64,000 nucleotides of DNA from contig JAHEZL010000002.1 in the NCBI GenBank assembly GCA_023251095.1, positions 1-64,000 of the forward strand, in the 5' to 3' direction. The translations under genes were made by a program, and so were the position numbers. Positions within the stretch are counted from its first letter, which is position 1. Each line of letters opens with the position of its first letter. The DNA comes from Flavobacteriales bacterium (GTDB taxonomy: Bacteria; Bacteroidota; Bacteroidia; Flavobacteriales_C; GCA-002722245). Below the pieces are notes generated by a model, which worked only from the letters and a program-made list of their open reading frames with translations, ran no database searches and was not told the origin of the DNA. Of this stretch, positions 56,204 through 64,000 are shown in pieces.

Positions 56204-59200
56204 TTGAGGGCATATTTTTTAATTTTTTGTTTGTTTTGTTTCGGACTTTTGTCGGGACAAAGCGATGATATTAAGTTCAGCAGATTTACTACCAAAGCCG
56301 GACTTTCCCACAACATAGTCAACGAAGTTATTCAGGACGGAAGAGGTTTCATGTGGTTTGGAACCCAGGATGGATTGAACCGCTACGACGGTTATACTTT
56401 CGTGGTGTACAAGCCTGATTTGTACGACAGCACCTCTTTATCCAACAACCGTATCACTGCTTTGTGCTACGATCCGCGCGGATTTATCTGGGTGGGAACT
56501 GCTGCGGGATTGAACATTTATAAAATCGACAGCGATCAGTTTATTTCTTTGGCCAATTTAGCCGGCGGTTCATTGGCCGCCAGCAAACTCGCTATTCAGG
56601 CCTTATACAGAGATCAGCTCGGTACTATCTGGGTGGCTACACGCGATGGCGGATTAAGTAAAATGACCATTACCGGCAGTGATCTGGAAAGCATTCAGGT
56701 AAAACATTTTGTGTACAAACACAAAGATCCTAATTCCATAAGCTCCAATAATGTTACCGCTATCACGCAGGATGCATCGGGTTTTGTGTGGGTGGGAACC
56801 GACAATGGATTGAATATTTACAATCCTAAAACAGAAGACTTCAAAAGAATTTTAACCGGCGAAACAAAACATGAAATGTTATCGCACTTTTATGTCACTT
56901 CTATTTTTGAAGATTCAAAAGGAGATGTTTGGGTGGGAACTAAAAATGGCCTGAACAGAGTAATGATTGATGAAACAGATTTAAAAAATGTTCAGTTCAA
57001 ATCGCATCCCTATTTTCATAATCCGCGAAATCATTATTCTATTTCCGACAACCGCATAGAAAACATTTTTCAGGATGCGGAAGGAGTGTTGTGGATAGGA
57101 ACGGATTACGGATTAAACGCCATCGACTTAAGCTCGAAATCGGCCAAAGACACCACTTTTCATTTTTCTAAATATTTTTCCGAAGCCATTAAAGAGCTGT
57201 CGCTGGCGCACAATAAAGTCAATAAAATTTATCAGGATGAATCGGGAATCATCTGGCTGGCCACAGAAAGAGGCATCAGCAAATTCGATAAGCTGAAACA
57301 AAAACTACAAAATTATTCTCTGGAGCAGTACTGGGACATTACCACGCACACCATCAATGTATGGTCGTTTTGTGAAGATGACGCAGGCGCTTCATGGGTG
57401 GGTAATGAAAAGGGATTGTGCTACATCAACCGCAAAAAAGGCACCACGCATAAGGTGATGGCAAAAGAGGCCATGAATGTTTATGCGCTATGCTACGACA
57501 AGAAAAAAAGAGTTTTGGCGGGAACGGATCAGGGACTTTTCATCGTGGAAAAAAGCAGCGATACTTCCTATGTCTTAAAACGCTACGCTTTGCCCGGCAT
57601 TAAAGATTTTACCGATCCTGTTTATTCTATTGTATGCGATTCCAGAGGCACTTACTGGATAGGAGGATCAAGAGGTTTGGTGGTGATGAACGCAAACGAA
57701 ACCAAGGCCTTCAAGCATTATTACGATGTAAATAATTTTAAAGGAATAGGGAAAGGTGCCGTAAATTTTATTTTTGAAGACGAAGGACACACCATCTGGA
57801 TCGCTACCAATGGCGGGGGTTTAAACAAGGTGTTGAATCCTACGGATTTGAATTTACTTCAGTTTTTAAAAATTACCCACGATAAAAAAATTCCTTATTC
57901 TTTAAACAATGACGCTATTCTTTGTATAGAAGAATATCCGAAAGGCACGCTGTGGTTGGGAACTTACGGTGGTGGTTTAAATAAATACGATTCGCAGCGC
58001 GCAAGAGCCAAACACTTTACCGAACAAAACGGCTTGAGCAACAACATCGTTTATGGTATTTTAAAAGACAATGCCGGAAAACTCTGGCTCAGTACCAATA
58101 AAGGTCTTTCCAAGTTTGATCCTGTTTCCGAAAAATTCAGAGTGTTCAAAGAAGAAGACGGTTTACAAAGTGATGAATTTAACAAAGGCGCTTATTACCG
58201 TTCGGTCAAAGGGGAAATGTATTTCGGAGGCATCAATGGCTTCAACGTGTTTTTTCCTGCTGATGTCAGGCCCAATAAAATACCGCCGAAAATTGCGCTC
58301 ACCGCTCTTTTATTGTCGAATAAACTGATTGAACCCGGACCGAATTCTTTGTTGAAAAAAGACATTAATTCTTTGGAGTACATTGAAATTCCTTACGTTG
58401 ACAACGCCATCACCATTCGTTATTCGGGCCTGCATTTCACGTCGCCCGAGAACAATCAGTATTCTTATATCCTCGAAGGATTCATGGAAAATTGGCAGGA
58501 TGTAGGCAATAAAAGAGAGGTAAGTTTCACCAATCTCGATCCGGGAATTTATACTTTCCGTGTGCGCGCAGCCAACAGCGACGGCATAAAATCGAACGAC
58601 GTGCCTTCTCTTAAAATCATTATCACACCGCCTTTCTGGATGACCTGGTGGTTCCGCACCTTTATCATTGCCATTGTTTTGGCGATAGTGCTGGGTGTTT
58701 ATTACTCGAGGGTAGCCATCATTAAAACACAAAAACGAGTGCTGGAATACAAGGTACAGCAACGTACCGAGGAGGTGATGCAGAAAAAGGCGGAGATAGA
58801 GGAGCAAAAGGAAAAACTGGAAATAGAGAAAAATAAAACCGAACAGCTTTTATTGAATATCCTTCCTGCCGAAACAGCGAAAGAGTTGTTGTCTACCGGT
58901 CGCGCTGCCCCACGTCACTACAGAATGGTTACTGTGTTGTTTGCCGACTTCAAAGGCTTTACGCAAATAGCAGAACGTCTTCGTCCGGCGGAACTCGTAG
59001 AGGAATTGGATACTGCCTTCAATGCTTTTGACGATATTGCCGATAAGCACAACATTGAAAAAATTAAAACCAGCGGGGATGCCTACATGGCTGCGGGAGG
59101 TGTGCCTATCCGTAACAAAACCAATCCGGTGGATTGTATTTTGGCGGCCATGCAAATTCAGGCTTATATTAAAGATCAGGGAATACTGAATGCGAACAAT

Positions 59201-60142
59201 CCCGACAAGCCGAAATGGGAATTGCGTATTGGTATTCATACCGGTGAAATTATTGCCGGGGTGGTAGGAAAGAAAAAATTTGCTTACGATATCTGGGGCG
59301 ATACGGTGAATACTGCGAGTCGCATGGAGTCCAGCTCACAGGCCGGCCATATCAATATTTCGGGAACTACTTACAACATGGTTCAGGAGTATTTTGATTG
59401 TGAATACCGCGGTAAAATTCCGGTGAAAAACAAAGGCGACATCGATATGTATTTTGTTAAGGGAATCAAAGCTGAGCTGTCGAAAGACCGCAAAGGATTT
59501 GTGCCTAACATCGCCTTCCAGGAATTGCACCATTTCAATGTTTACAGCAAGCTCAATTACAATAAAGTAAAACAGTTTGTGATCAACAAGCTGGAAAAAG
59601 AATTGCCTGAGAATTTATATTACCACGGTCCGCACCACACCCGAGATGTTGTTCAGGCAGCCGAAAGAATTGGTAAGGCTGAAGGATTGGATCCGGAAGA
59701 ATTGATGTTGGTGAAAATGGCGTCGCTGTTGCACGATGCGGGCTTCCTCAATAAGTACTGGAGCAATGAACCTGAAGGGGTGAAAATCGCCAAGGAGATG
59801 TTGCCTGCTTACGGATTTACCGATTCACAAATTGATATCATTGAAGGTTTGATCATGGCCACCAGCATTCCGCAAAAACCGACCAATCATCTGGAAGAAA
59901 TTATTTGTGATGCCGATTTGGATTATTTGGGTCGTGAGGATTTTGAAAAAATCAGTTTGACTTTACAGCAGGAGTTGCTGGATTACGGCGGCATCAAAAA
60001 CCCCGAAGACTGGGATCCTATTCAGGTGAAGTTTTTAACTGCGCACAAGTATTTTACCAAAACGAATATTGAAACGCGTCAGGTGAAGAAGGAAGAGCAT
60101 TTGGATAATATTAAGAAGAGGATAGAGGCGAATAGTAAGTAG
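56204..60142 (+). CDS. Propeller sensor/adenylate cyclase/HD fusion
   Basis: 1312 residues, TTG start (no ATG before the signal peptide RAYFLIFCLFCFGLLSGQ). Periplasmic two-component propeller about 20-700, Y_Y_Y domain about 733-805, one helix about 812-835, coiled coil about 838-880. Class III cyclase about 904-1087 has all six usual residues: metal D915 and D959, adenine-selecting K955 and D1029, transition-state N1036 and R1040. So cAMP, not cGMP, is the predicted product. The C-terminal domain about 1125-1290 is HD-like (H1144-H1145, H1177-D1178, CDADLDYLG near 1235), possibly a phosphohydrolase. Ends just before a repeat and terminator. Confidence 0.93.
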   Translation: MRAYFLIFCLFCFGLLSGQSDDIKFSRFTTKAGLSHNIVNEVIQDGRGFMWFGTQDGLNRYDGYTFVVYKPDLYDSTSLSNNRITALCYDPRGFIWVGTAAGLNIYKIDSDQFISLANLAGGSLAASKLAIQALYRDQLGTIWVATRDGGLSKMTITGSDLESIQVKHFVYKHKDPNSISSNNVTAITQDASGFVWVGTDNGLNIYNPKTEDFKRILTGETKHEMLSHFYVTSIFEDSKGDVWVGTKNGLNRVMIDETDLKNVQFKSHPYFHNPRNHYSISDNRIENIFQDAEGVLWIGTDYGLNAIDLSSKSAKDTTFHFSKYFSEAIKELSLAHNKVNKIYQDESGIIWLATERGISKFDKLKQKLQNYSLEQYWDITTHTINVWSFCEDDAGASWVGNEKGLCYINRKKGTTHKVMAKEAMNVYALCYDKKKRVLAGTDQGLFIVEKSSDTSYVLKRYALPGIKDFTDPVYSIVCDSRGTYWIGGSRGLVVMNANETKAFKHYYDVNNFKGIGKGAVNFIFEDEGHTIWIATNGGGLNKVLNPTDLNLLQFLKITHDKKIPYSLNNDAILCIEEYPKGTLWLGTYGGGLNKYDSQRARAKHFTEQNGLSNNIVYGILKDNAGKLWLSTNKGLSKFDPVSEKFRVFKEEDGLQSDEFNKGAYYRSVKGEMYFGGINGFNVFFPADVRPNKIPPKIALTALLLSNKLIEPGPNSLLKKDINSLEYIEIPYVDNAITIRYSGLHFTSPENNQYSYILEGFMENWQDVGNKREVSFTNLDPGIYTFRVRAANSDGIKSNDVPSLKIIITPPFWMTWWFRTFIIAIVLAIVLGVYYSRVAIIKTQKRVLEYKVQQRTEEVMQKKAEIEEQKEKLEIEKNKTEQLLLNILPAETAKELLSTGRAAPRHYRMVTVLFADFKGFTQIAERLRPAELVEELDTAFNAFDDIADKHNIEKIKTSGDAYMAAGGVPIRNKTNPVDCILAAMQIQAYIKDQGILNANNPDKPKWELRIGIHTGEIIAGVVGKKKFAYDIWGDTVNTASRMESSSQAGHINISGTTYNMVQEYFDCEYRGKIPVKNKGDIDMYFVKGIKAELSKDRKGFVPNIAFQELHHFNVYSKLNYNKVKQFVINKLEKELPENLYYHGPHHTRDVVQAAERIGKAEGLDPEELMLVKMASLLHDAGFLNKYWSNEPEGVKIAKEMLPAYGFTDSQIDIIEGLIMATSIPQKPTNHLEEIICDADLDYLGREDFEKISLTLQQELLDYGGIKNPEDWDPIQVKFLTAHKYFTKTNIETRQVKKEEHLDNIKKRIEANSK

Positions 60143-60146
60143 TTTC

Positions 60147-60264
60147 CAAACCCACCCCTAACCCCTCCAAGGAGGGGAATCAGTTAGCTGGCATTTCCTG
60201 AAAATCAGATTGAATATGGGTAACTAGCCAATTCCCCTCCTTGGAGGGGTTAGGGGTGGGTTTG
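60147..60264. repeat. REP-like inverted repeat, 34-nt arms
   Basis: Arms 60147-60180 and 60231-60264 are perfect reverse complements, separated by 50 nt. Each arm contains CCCCTAACCCCTCCAAGGAG, itself nearly palindromic (CCCCTCC and GGAGGGG). Such CCCCTAACCCCTCC units are widely seen as dispersed intergenic repeats in this phylum. It starts 5 nt after the cyclase stop. Confidence 0.8.
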
Positions 60265-60268
60265 AATT

Positions 60269-60320
60269 AGCATCAAAAAGAAAACGCCCCGTTTTCACGA
60301 GGCGTTTTCTTTTTGATGCT
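60269..60320. terminator. Bidirectional terminator, perfect 20-bp stem
   Basis: AGCATCAAAAAGAAAACGCC at 60269-60288 pairs fully with 60301-60320 around a 12-nt loop. A/T tracts inside the arms give U runs both ways. It separates the convergent cyclase and universal stress genes. Confidence 0.9.
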
Positions 60321-60327
60321 ATTTATT

Positions 60328-61161
60328 TTACAAAGTTCTGTAGTTGTACATCGGATTTAATTCGGTGAAATCCTTGGTTGGATTTACCGTCAACACCGGG
60401 ATCTGAGCTTCATTGGTAATTAACTCTTCTTCATTTTGTTTGAACATAGGATTCAAAGTTCTGTAGTTCAAATTGATGATGGCAATTAAATCGGCATCAA
60501 CACTTACCGCGTAATGGATGCAGTGTTTTGCAAAGTCGCCGTCTTCTTCGCTGATGGCTACTTCAAAAGGAACTTTTTGTGTAGCGAAGAATTTTTTCGC
60601 GTAAGCGATATTGGCTTCCAATTGTTTTTTGGTAAAAGGATCGTCCTCTTTGTTGCCGAAAATATGAACTGTTGAGCCCAAACGTTTGGCCATAGCAGCA
60701 GTCATATCCAGTTTCAATTTGGTTTCTGCAGAAAGGTCGATAGGGAAAACGATGTTTTTATAAGTCTCCGGAGCGCGTTTGTCCTGAACAACGATAAACG
60801 GAATCACAGAAGCGGTAATAACCTTCATAGCATAACTTCCGATAAGGTGCTGAATACCTTTTCTGCCGTGGGTTCCCATGATAATGAGTTGAACGTCCAT
60901 TGCTTCGGCCACTATTGGAATTTGTTTGATGAAATCACCAACAGCTACTTTTGCTTCAGCGGTAATGCCTGATTCGCGGATACCATCTACAATGGGTTTT
61001 AATTTGGCTAAAGTGGCCTGAACCTGAGCTTCTTTTTCCACTACGTGAAGAACAATGATGTGTCCGTTCATGATAGTAGCCATCTTTTTCCCGTGGTTAA
61101 TAGCCGTTGTAGCAACTGAACTGAAATCGGTTGGGATTAAAATCTTATAATTTGTTTCCAT
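60328..61161 (-). CDS. Tandem-domain universal stress protein
   Basis: 277 residues, two UspA domains (about 1-145 and 150-277). The first has an ATP-binding pattern MGTHGRKGIQHLIGS; the second lacks a clear G-x2-G-x9-G-S/T. Cytoplasmic stress-response family. The upstream region is AT-rich with a TATATTTTTG-like -7 sequence on the minus strand near 61206. Confidence 0.9.
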   Translation of the reverse strand: METNYKILIPTDFSSVATTAINHGKKMATIMNGHIIVLHVVEKEAQVQATLAKLKPIVDGIRESGITAEAKVAVGDFIKQIPIVAEAMDVQLIIMGTHGRKGIQHLIGSYAMKVITASVIPFIVVQDKRAPETYKNIVFPIDLSAETKLKLDMTAAMAKRLGSTVHIFGNKEDDPFTKKQLEANIAYAKKFFATQKVPFEVAISEEDGDFAKHCIHYAVSVDADLIAIINLNYRTLNPMFKQNEEELITNEAQIPVLTVNPTKDFTELNPMYNYRTL

Positions 61162-61644
61162 GAATTTGAATTAATTAATGCTTGTGCCTCGTTAATTAAG
61201 TTGTACACAAAAATATATAATAATTGCGTAGTGTCAATTAAGATAATAAAAAACCCTTAAATTAATTATGTCTTTACTTTTTTGCTGCATAAAAGTAGCG
61301 CTGAAGGGCGATGTAGAAATAGGGATAAAAATGAGTATAGGCCTGTCGCAGCAACGGAGCCGCTACCGAAAGATCCTATCGCGTATTAGAGTTAAAAATA
61401 AATTGTACCCTGGGGTGAACATCCACATTCGCCATAATGCGTCGCCCTGAAAACCCGGGATATAAGGTTTAATTGTCTATAAAGGCATGTGAAAAAAGGG
61501 TGTATTTATGGTAATTCCGATTTCAGCCGAATGAAATGGAGCAGATAGGGCGTCTAAACAAAAAACAGGCATAAAATTGTACGCTTCATATCTCTAAAAA
61601 TATTATTTTTTGATAACACTTGCTTGATTATATATATTTGATCA
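61162..61644. other. Intergenic region with an unexplained G/C-richer core
   Basis: Between divergent uspA and the metal operon. The core about 61295-61470 is richer in G/C than both sides and has paired AGGGCGA (61305 area) and TCGCCCT (61441 area). A 60-residue frame at 61268-61450 has no domain. The core may be a structured RNA, a decayed gene or a repeat; nothing decides. Confidence 0.45.
61609..61640 (+). promoter_or_regulatory. Promoter of the metal operon
   Basis: TTTG (61609-61612), 20-nt spacer, TATATTTG (61633-61640). Full match; ends 4 nt before the GTG start at 61645, so the transcript would be leaderless or nearly so. Confidence 0.72.
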
Positions 61645-62016
61645 GTGATCCAACGCATTTTATCCATATTACTTTTGGTTGCGGTACTCTCGCAAAGCCT
61701 TATCAAAACAATGATAATGGCGGATTACAACTTAAATAAAACCACCATTGCCAAAAAATATTGTGAGAACAAAGCAAAGCCTAAAATGCATTGCGACGGG
61801 AAATGCCACTTGAAAAAACAATTGAAAAAAGAAGAAAAAAAGGAGCAGGCACCGAGTTCAAAAGAAAGCAAAGAAAAATTTGAATCCTTAACAGGAAAGG
61901 CCTTTTCTTATTCTTTAAAAACCGCTGATCCTGCCGATTCAAAAATCAATAAGAATTATTTCTTTTCATTAATTTTTTCTTCTCCGAAAGGCTTGTTGCA
62001 GCCGCCCAAATGCTAG
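61645..62016 (+). CDS. Small secreted Cys/His protein, probable metal binder
   Basis: 123 residues, GTG start beside the promoter. N-terminal hydrophobic signal about 3-20. The mature part has C40, H49, C50, C54 and H55 (KKYCEN and MHCDGKCHLKKQL), then a K/E-rich linker, and ends LLQPPKC. The CxxxCH cluster suggests metal or thiol chemistry. Next gene after 42 nt; same operon as the outer-membrane and MbnP-like proteins. Confidence 0.75.
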   Translation: MIQRILSILLLVAVLSQSLIKTMIMADYNLNKTTIAKKYCENKAKPKMHCDGKCHLKKQLKKEEKKEQAPSSKESKEKFESLTGKAFSYSLKTADPADSKINKNYFFSLIFSSPKGLLQPPKC

Positions 62017-62058
62017 ATTAACTGTAGTTTAATCAGTATATAATTTCAAATTATTTCA

Positions 62059-63132
62059 ATGCGTTTATATTTCCTCGGAGGGGTATTGGCTATTTTGCTG
62101 GTACTGCCGGAAACAATATTTTCTCAAACGGTTTGTGATACAGCAATGACCTGTGATGCGGTTTGTTGTTGCAACACAGGCGTGGCAGCTCCTGCAGGAG
62201 TAATGCTTAGTCATGTCAATGGGGAAAAAGAATGGATGTTGTCGTATCGCTTCATGAATTCGGCGGCAGAGGGTTTGTTGTCGGGAAGTGCAAAAGTGGA
62301 TAACAACAGCGTTTTTAATACCTATCTGATGCTGCCTTCACAGTCGCAAATGAACATGCACATGTTTATGGTGATGTACGGCGTCAGCAGTAAATTAACG
62401 CTCATGACGATGTTTAATTACAATGATATGGCGATGGAAATGGCTATGTTTTCTGCCGATCAGGAGCACAATCATTCTGCTGATCCGTCCAAGAATAATG
62501 TAATGCAAACTTCCGGTATCGGCGACATCAAGGTACAGGCCTTGTACAATGTTTTAACCAGCAAAAAACAGCAATTGATTGTGAGTATGGGCGCGAGTCT
62601 TCCTGTTGGAAGCATTGTATTAAAAGGCATTTCCAACGATGTTGCTTATGCCAACAGTCGTTTGCCCTATGCCATGCAATTAGGATCGGGCACAGTTGAT
62701 CTTTTGCCCGGATTGAGTTATTTGTATTATACCAATAAATGGGCGGCGGGCTCTCAAATCACAGGGGCAGTGCGGACTTACAACAACAGTGTTGGCTATC
62801 ATTTAGGCAATGAAATTTCTGTTCAGGGATGGATGGCTTACAAATGGTTGAAATTTTTGAGCACATCAGTTCGTGCCGAATTTTGCGCGGCAAATAAAAT
62901 TTCAGGCAAAGATGCTTTGTTGTATGATCATTACGAACCGTCGGCAAATCCCGATAATTATGGCGGTCAGCGCGCTTCGGTATATATTGGTTCGGCCTGG
63001 CAGATCAACAGCGGAGTTTTCAAAAACAATAGTTTGAGCATAGAATACGGTTTGCCTTTTTACCAAAATGTAAATGGCATTCAATCTAAAATAACGTCTA
63101 ATTTATATGCCTCCTGGGCATTTACTTTTTAA
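62059..63132 (+). CDS. Met/Cys-rich outer-membrane protein
   Basis: 357 residues with signal peptide ending FSQ at about 23. The mature N-terminus has C26, C32 and the triplet C36-C37-C38. Met/His clusters are M98-M106 (QMNMHMFMVM) and M124-M130 followed by H137 and H139. The remainder is beta-strand-rich and ends in an aromatic residue (SWAFTF), like an outer-membrane barrel (phenol degradation MetA/transporter-like). The sulfur-rich clusters suggest copper. Confidence 0.82.
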   Translation: MRLYFLGGVLAILLVLPETIFSQTVCDTAMTCDAVCCCNTGVAAPAGVMLSHVNGEKEWMLSYRFMNSAAEGLLSGSAKVDNNSVFNTYLMLPSQSQMNMHMFMVMYGVSSKLTLMTMFNYNDMAMEMAMFSADQEHNHSADPSKNNVMQTSGIGDIKVQALYNVLTSKKQQLIVSMGASLPVGSIVLKGISNDVAYANSRLPYAMQLGSGTVDLLPGLSYLYYTNKWAAGSQITGAVRTYNNSVGYHLGNEISVQGWMAYKWLKFLSTSVRAEFCAANKISGKDALLYDHYEPSANPDNYGGQRASVYIGSAWQINSGVFKNNSLSIEYGLPFYQNVNGIQSKITSNLYASWAFTF

Positions 63133-63142
63133 AAATTTATAT

Positions 63143-63922
63143 ATGCCGACAAAAATAATTTATGTGTTTTTATTTCTCACACTAGGATTTTCCTCTTGCG
63201 AGAAACCAAACCCCGACGATAACAAAGACGATGATAAAACACTTCCTGTTCCAACGGGGACAATGCTTTTTCATTTACACACTTACATTGAAAACAATGA
63301 AGTGGATGGCTATAATATTGTTTACACTACGGATGCGGGTCGACAGATATCGCTTTCCATTGCACAAATGTATATTTCCGATATTCAGGTGGTAAAGCTC
63401 GATGGTTCGGTACTTACTTTGCCCGATACCATCTTGCTGAAAACAAGGGAAACAGAAACCTATACTGCCGGAAAATTACCCGTTGGAAATTATAAAGGCA
63501 TTCGTTTTAAAGTTGGTTTGAGCGCGGCGAATGATATACTTAATCCTTTGTCATCAAAAGATTCTTCTGCCCTCAATCATCCCGAAATGTGGTTTGGAAA
63601 TACCGCTCAACCCGATGGCTATGTATTTATGAATGTGCAGGGAAGCATTGATACCACTTCCGATTTGTCGGGAAGCATGCAAGCCTTCTCTTATAAAATC
63701 GGAACAGCAGCAAATTATATTCAGGTGAATTTACCTGAGCAGAATTTTACCATTCTGGAAAATCAGGCGGAATACGGACACCTTTTGATTGATTACAGTT
63801 TGTTGTTCAGCGGAATAAAACTGAATGAAGTAGCGAATCTTTCTGTTGGAAAAATGGATAACAATAGTGCGGTCGCTCAAAAAATTATTGCTAACGTTCC
63901 ATTGATGTTCAAGTACGAATGA
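63143..63922 (+). CDS. MbnP-family periplasmic lipoprotein
   Basis: 259 residues from the ATG at 63143; a longer frame from 63107 overlaps the previous gene. Lipobox Cys at 19 (LGFSSC). The conserved MbnP pattern is visible: TMLFHLHTYIE at about 40, IAQMYISDIQVVKLDG, GNYKGIRFKVGLSAAND, and HPEMWFGNTAQPDGYVFMNVQGSID about 146-170. W150 is the only tryptophan. In characterised relatives a tryptophan is oxidised to kynurenine and helps bind copper, done by the diheme partner MbnH. Next gene overlaps by ATGA. Confidence 0.85.
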   Translation: MPTKIIYVFLFLTLGFSSCEKPNPDDNKDDDKTLPVPTGTMLFHLHTYIENNEVDGYNIVYTTDAGRQISLSIAQMYISDIQVVKLDGSVLTLPDTILLKTRETETYTAGKLPVGNYKGIRFKVGLSAANDILNPLSSKDSSALNHPEMWFGNTAQPDGYVFMNVQGSIDTTSDLSGSMQAFSYKIGTAANYIQVNLPEQNFTILENQAEYGHLLIDYSLLFSGIKLNEVANLSVGKMDNNSAVAQKIIANVPLMFKYE

Positions 63923-64000
63923 TAAAAACAACAAGATATTTTTTTCTGACTTTGTTTTTTCTGGCGGCCTGCACTTATGAAAAAATAGAGCCTGTAAAAA
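63919..64000 (+). CDS. Start of a lipoprotein gene, cut by the window end
   Basis: ATG overlaps the MbnP stop (ATGA). The 27 visible codons encode a lipoprotein signal, TLFFLAAC with the lipobox Cys at 18, then TYEKIEPVK. The gene continues beyond the window. By position it could be the diheme MbnH/MauG-type peroxidase, but no heme motif is within the visible part. Confidence 0.7.
   Translation, partial: MIKTTRYFFLTLFFLAACTYEKIEPVK

Noticed and set aside
58310-58807. 165-residue minus-strand frame inside the cyclase gene
   Set aside because: It is a shadow of the plus-strand Y_Y_Y/cyclase frame with unlikely composition.
61268-61450. 60-residue frame MSLLFCC...
   Set aside because: It has no domain, no convincing start context and spans the G/C-richer island; coding is not supported.
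1-64000. CRISPR arrays, prophage or insertion sequences
   Set aside because: No regularly spaced direct repeats, transposase, integrase or phage structural genes were seen.

Overview
The window is a chromosomal segment of a Bacteroidota bacterium (phylum call). Four things support this: promoters of the TTTG-N19/20-TAnnTTTG type, sensor proteins with periplasmic two-component propellers and a Y_Y_Y domain, LytTR response regulators, and a short NuoG. No phage, insertion sequence, integron or CRISPR array is visible; nearly everything reads as resident chromosome.

Layout. 1-425: non-coding, with a strong hairpin that looks like part of a dispersed repeat. 426-12992: complete 14-gene nuoABCDEFGHIJKLMN operon for respiratory complex I. 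12985-22861: single genes for a membrane protein, a tRNA with CAU anticodon (probably lysidine-modified Ile2), a HAD phosphatase, methylmalonyl-CoA epimerase, a secreted protein, oligopeptidase B, a DadA-like FAD enzyme that seems to lack an ordinary start codon, a LytTR regulator, PBP4-type DacB and citrate synthase. 22839-26084: a propeller sensor with a SpoIIE-type phosphatase output. 26100-33222: a minus-strand cluster (DUF4175-like giant, RsbW-like kinase, YbeY, MnmG, unknown regulator) that carries a perfect ParB-binding parS site beside mnmG. 33280-42185: methyltransferase, gltX-glnS-folB, tRNA-Cys, BI-1 protein, dprA, M28 peptidase, rpiB, and a long AT-rich intergenic region. 42186-47264: tight operon nadA, MORN/YwqK-repeat protein, soluble PAS histidine kinase, LytTR regulator, small membrane protein. 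47261-55113: RNase R, TonB-dependent receptor, a giant YwqK-repeat protein. 55191-60142: ferritin, a DSYS-repeat lipoprotein, and a 1312-residue propeller/class III adenylate cyclase/HD fusion. 60147-60320: a REP-like inverted repeat and a 20-bp-stem terminator. 60328-61161: universal stress protein. 61645-64000: a secreted metal (probably copper) operon with a Cys/His small protein, a Met-rich outer-membrane protein, an MbnP-family lipoprotein and the start of another lipoprotein.

How it fits together. Complex I and citrate synthase indicate aerobic or respiratory metabolism. The window holds several signal systems with different outputs: PP2C phosphatase with a possible partner-switching kinase, cAMP synthesis, and LytTR transcription control. 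The parS site, the neighbouring mnmG and TTTTCCACA sequences suggest that the segment lies near the replication origin; this is an inference. The most attractive candidates for something new are the MbnP-type metal operon at the right edge and the cyclase-HD propeller sensor with its DSYS lipoprotein neighbour.
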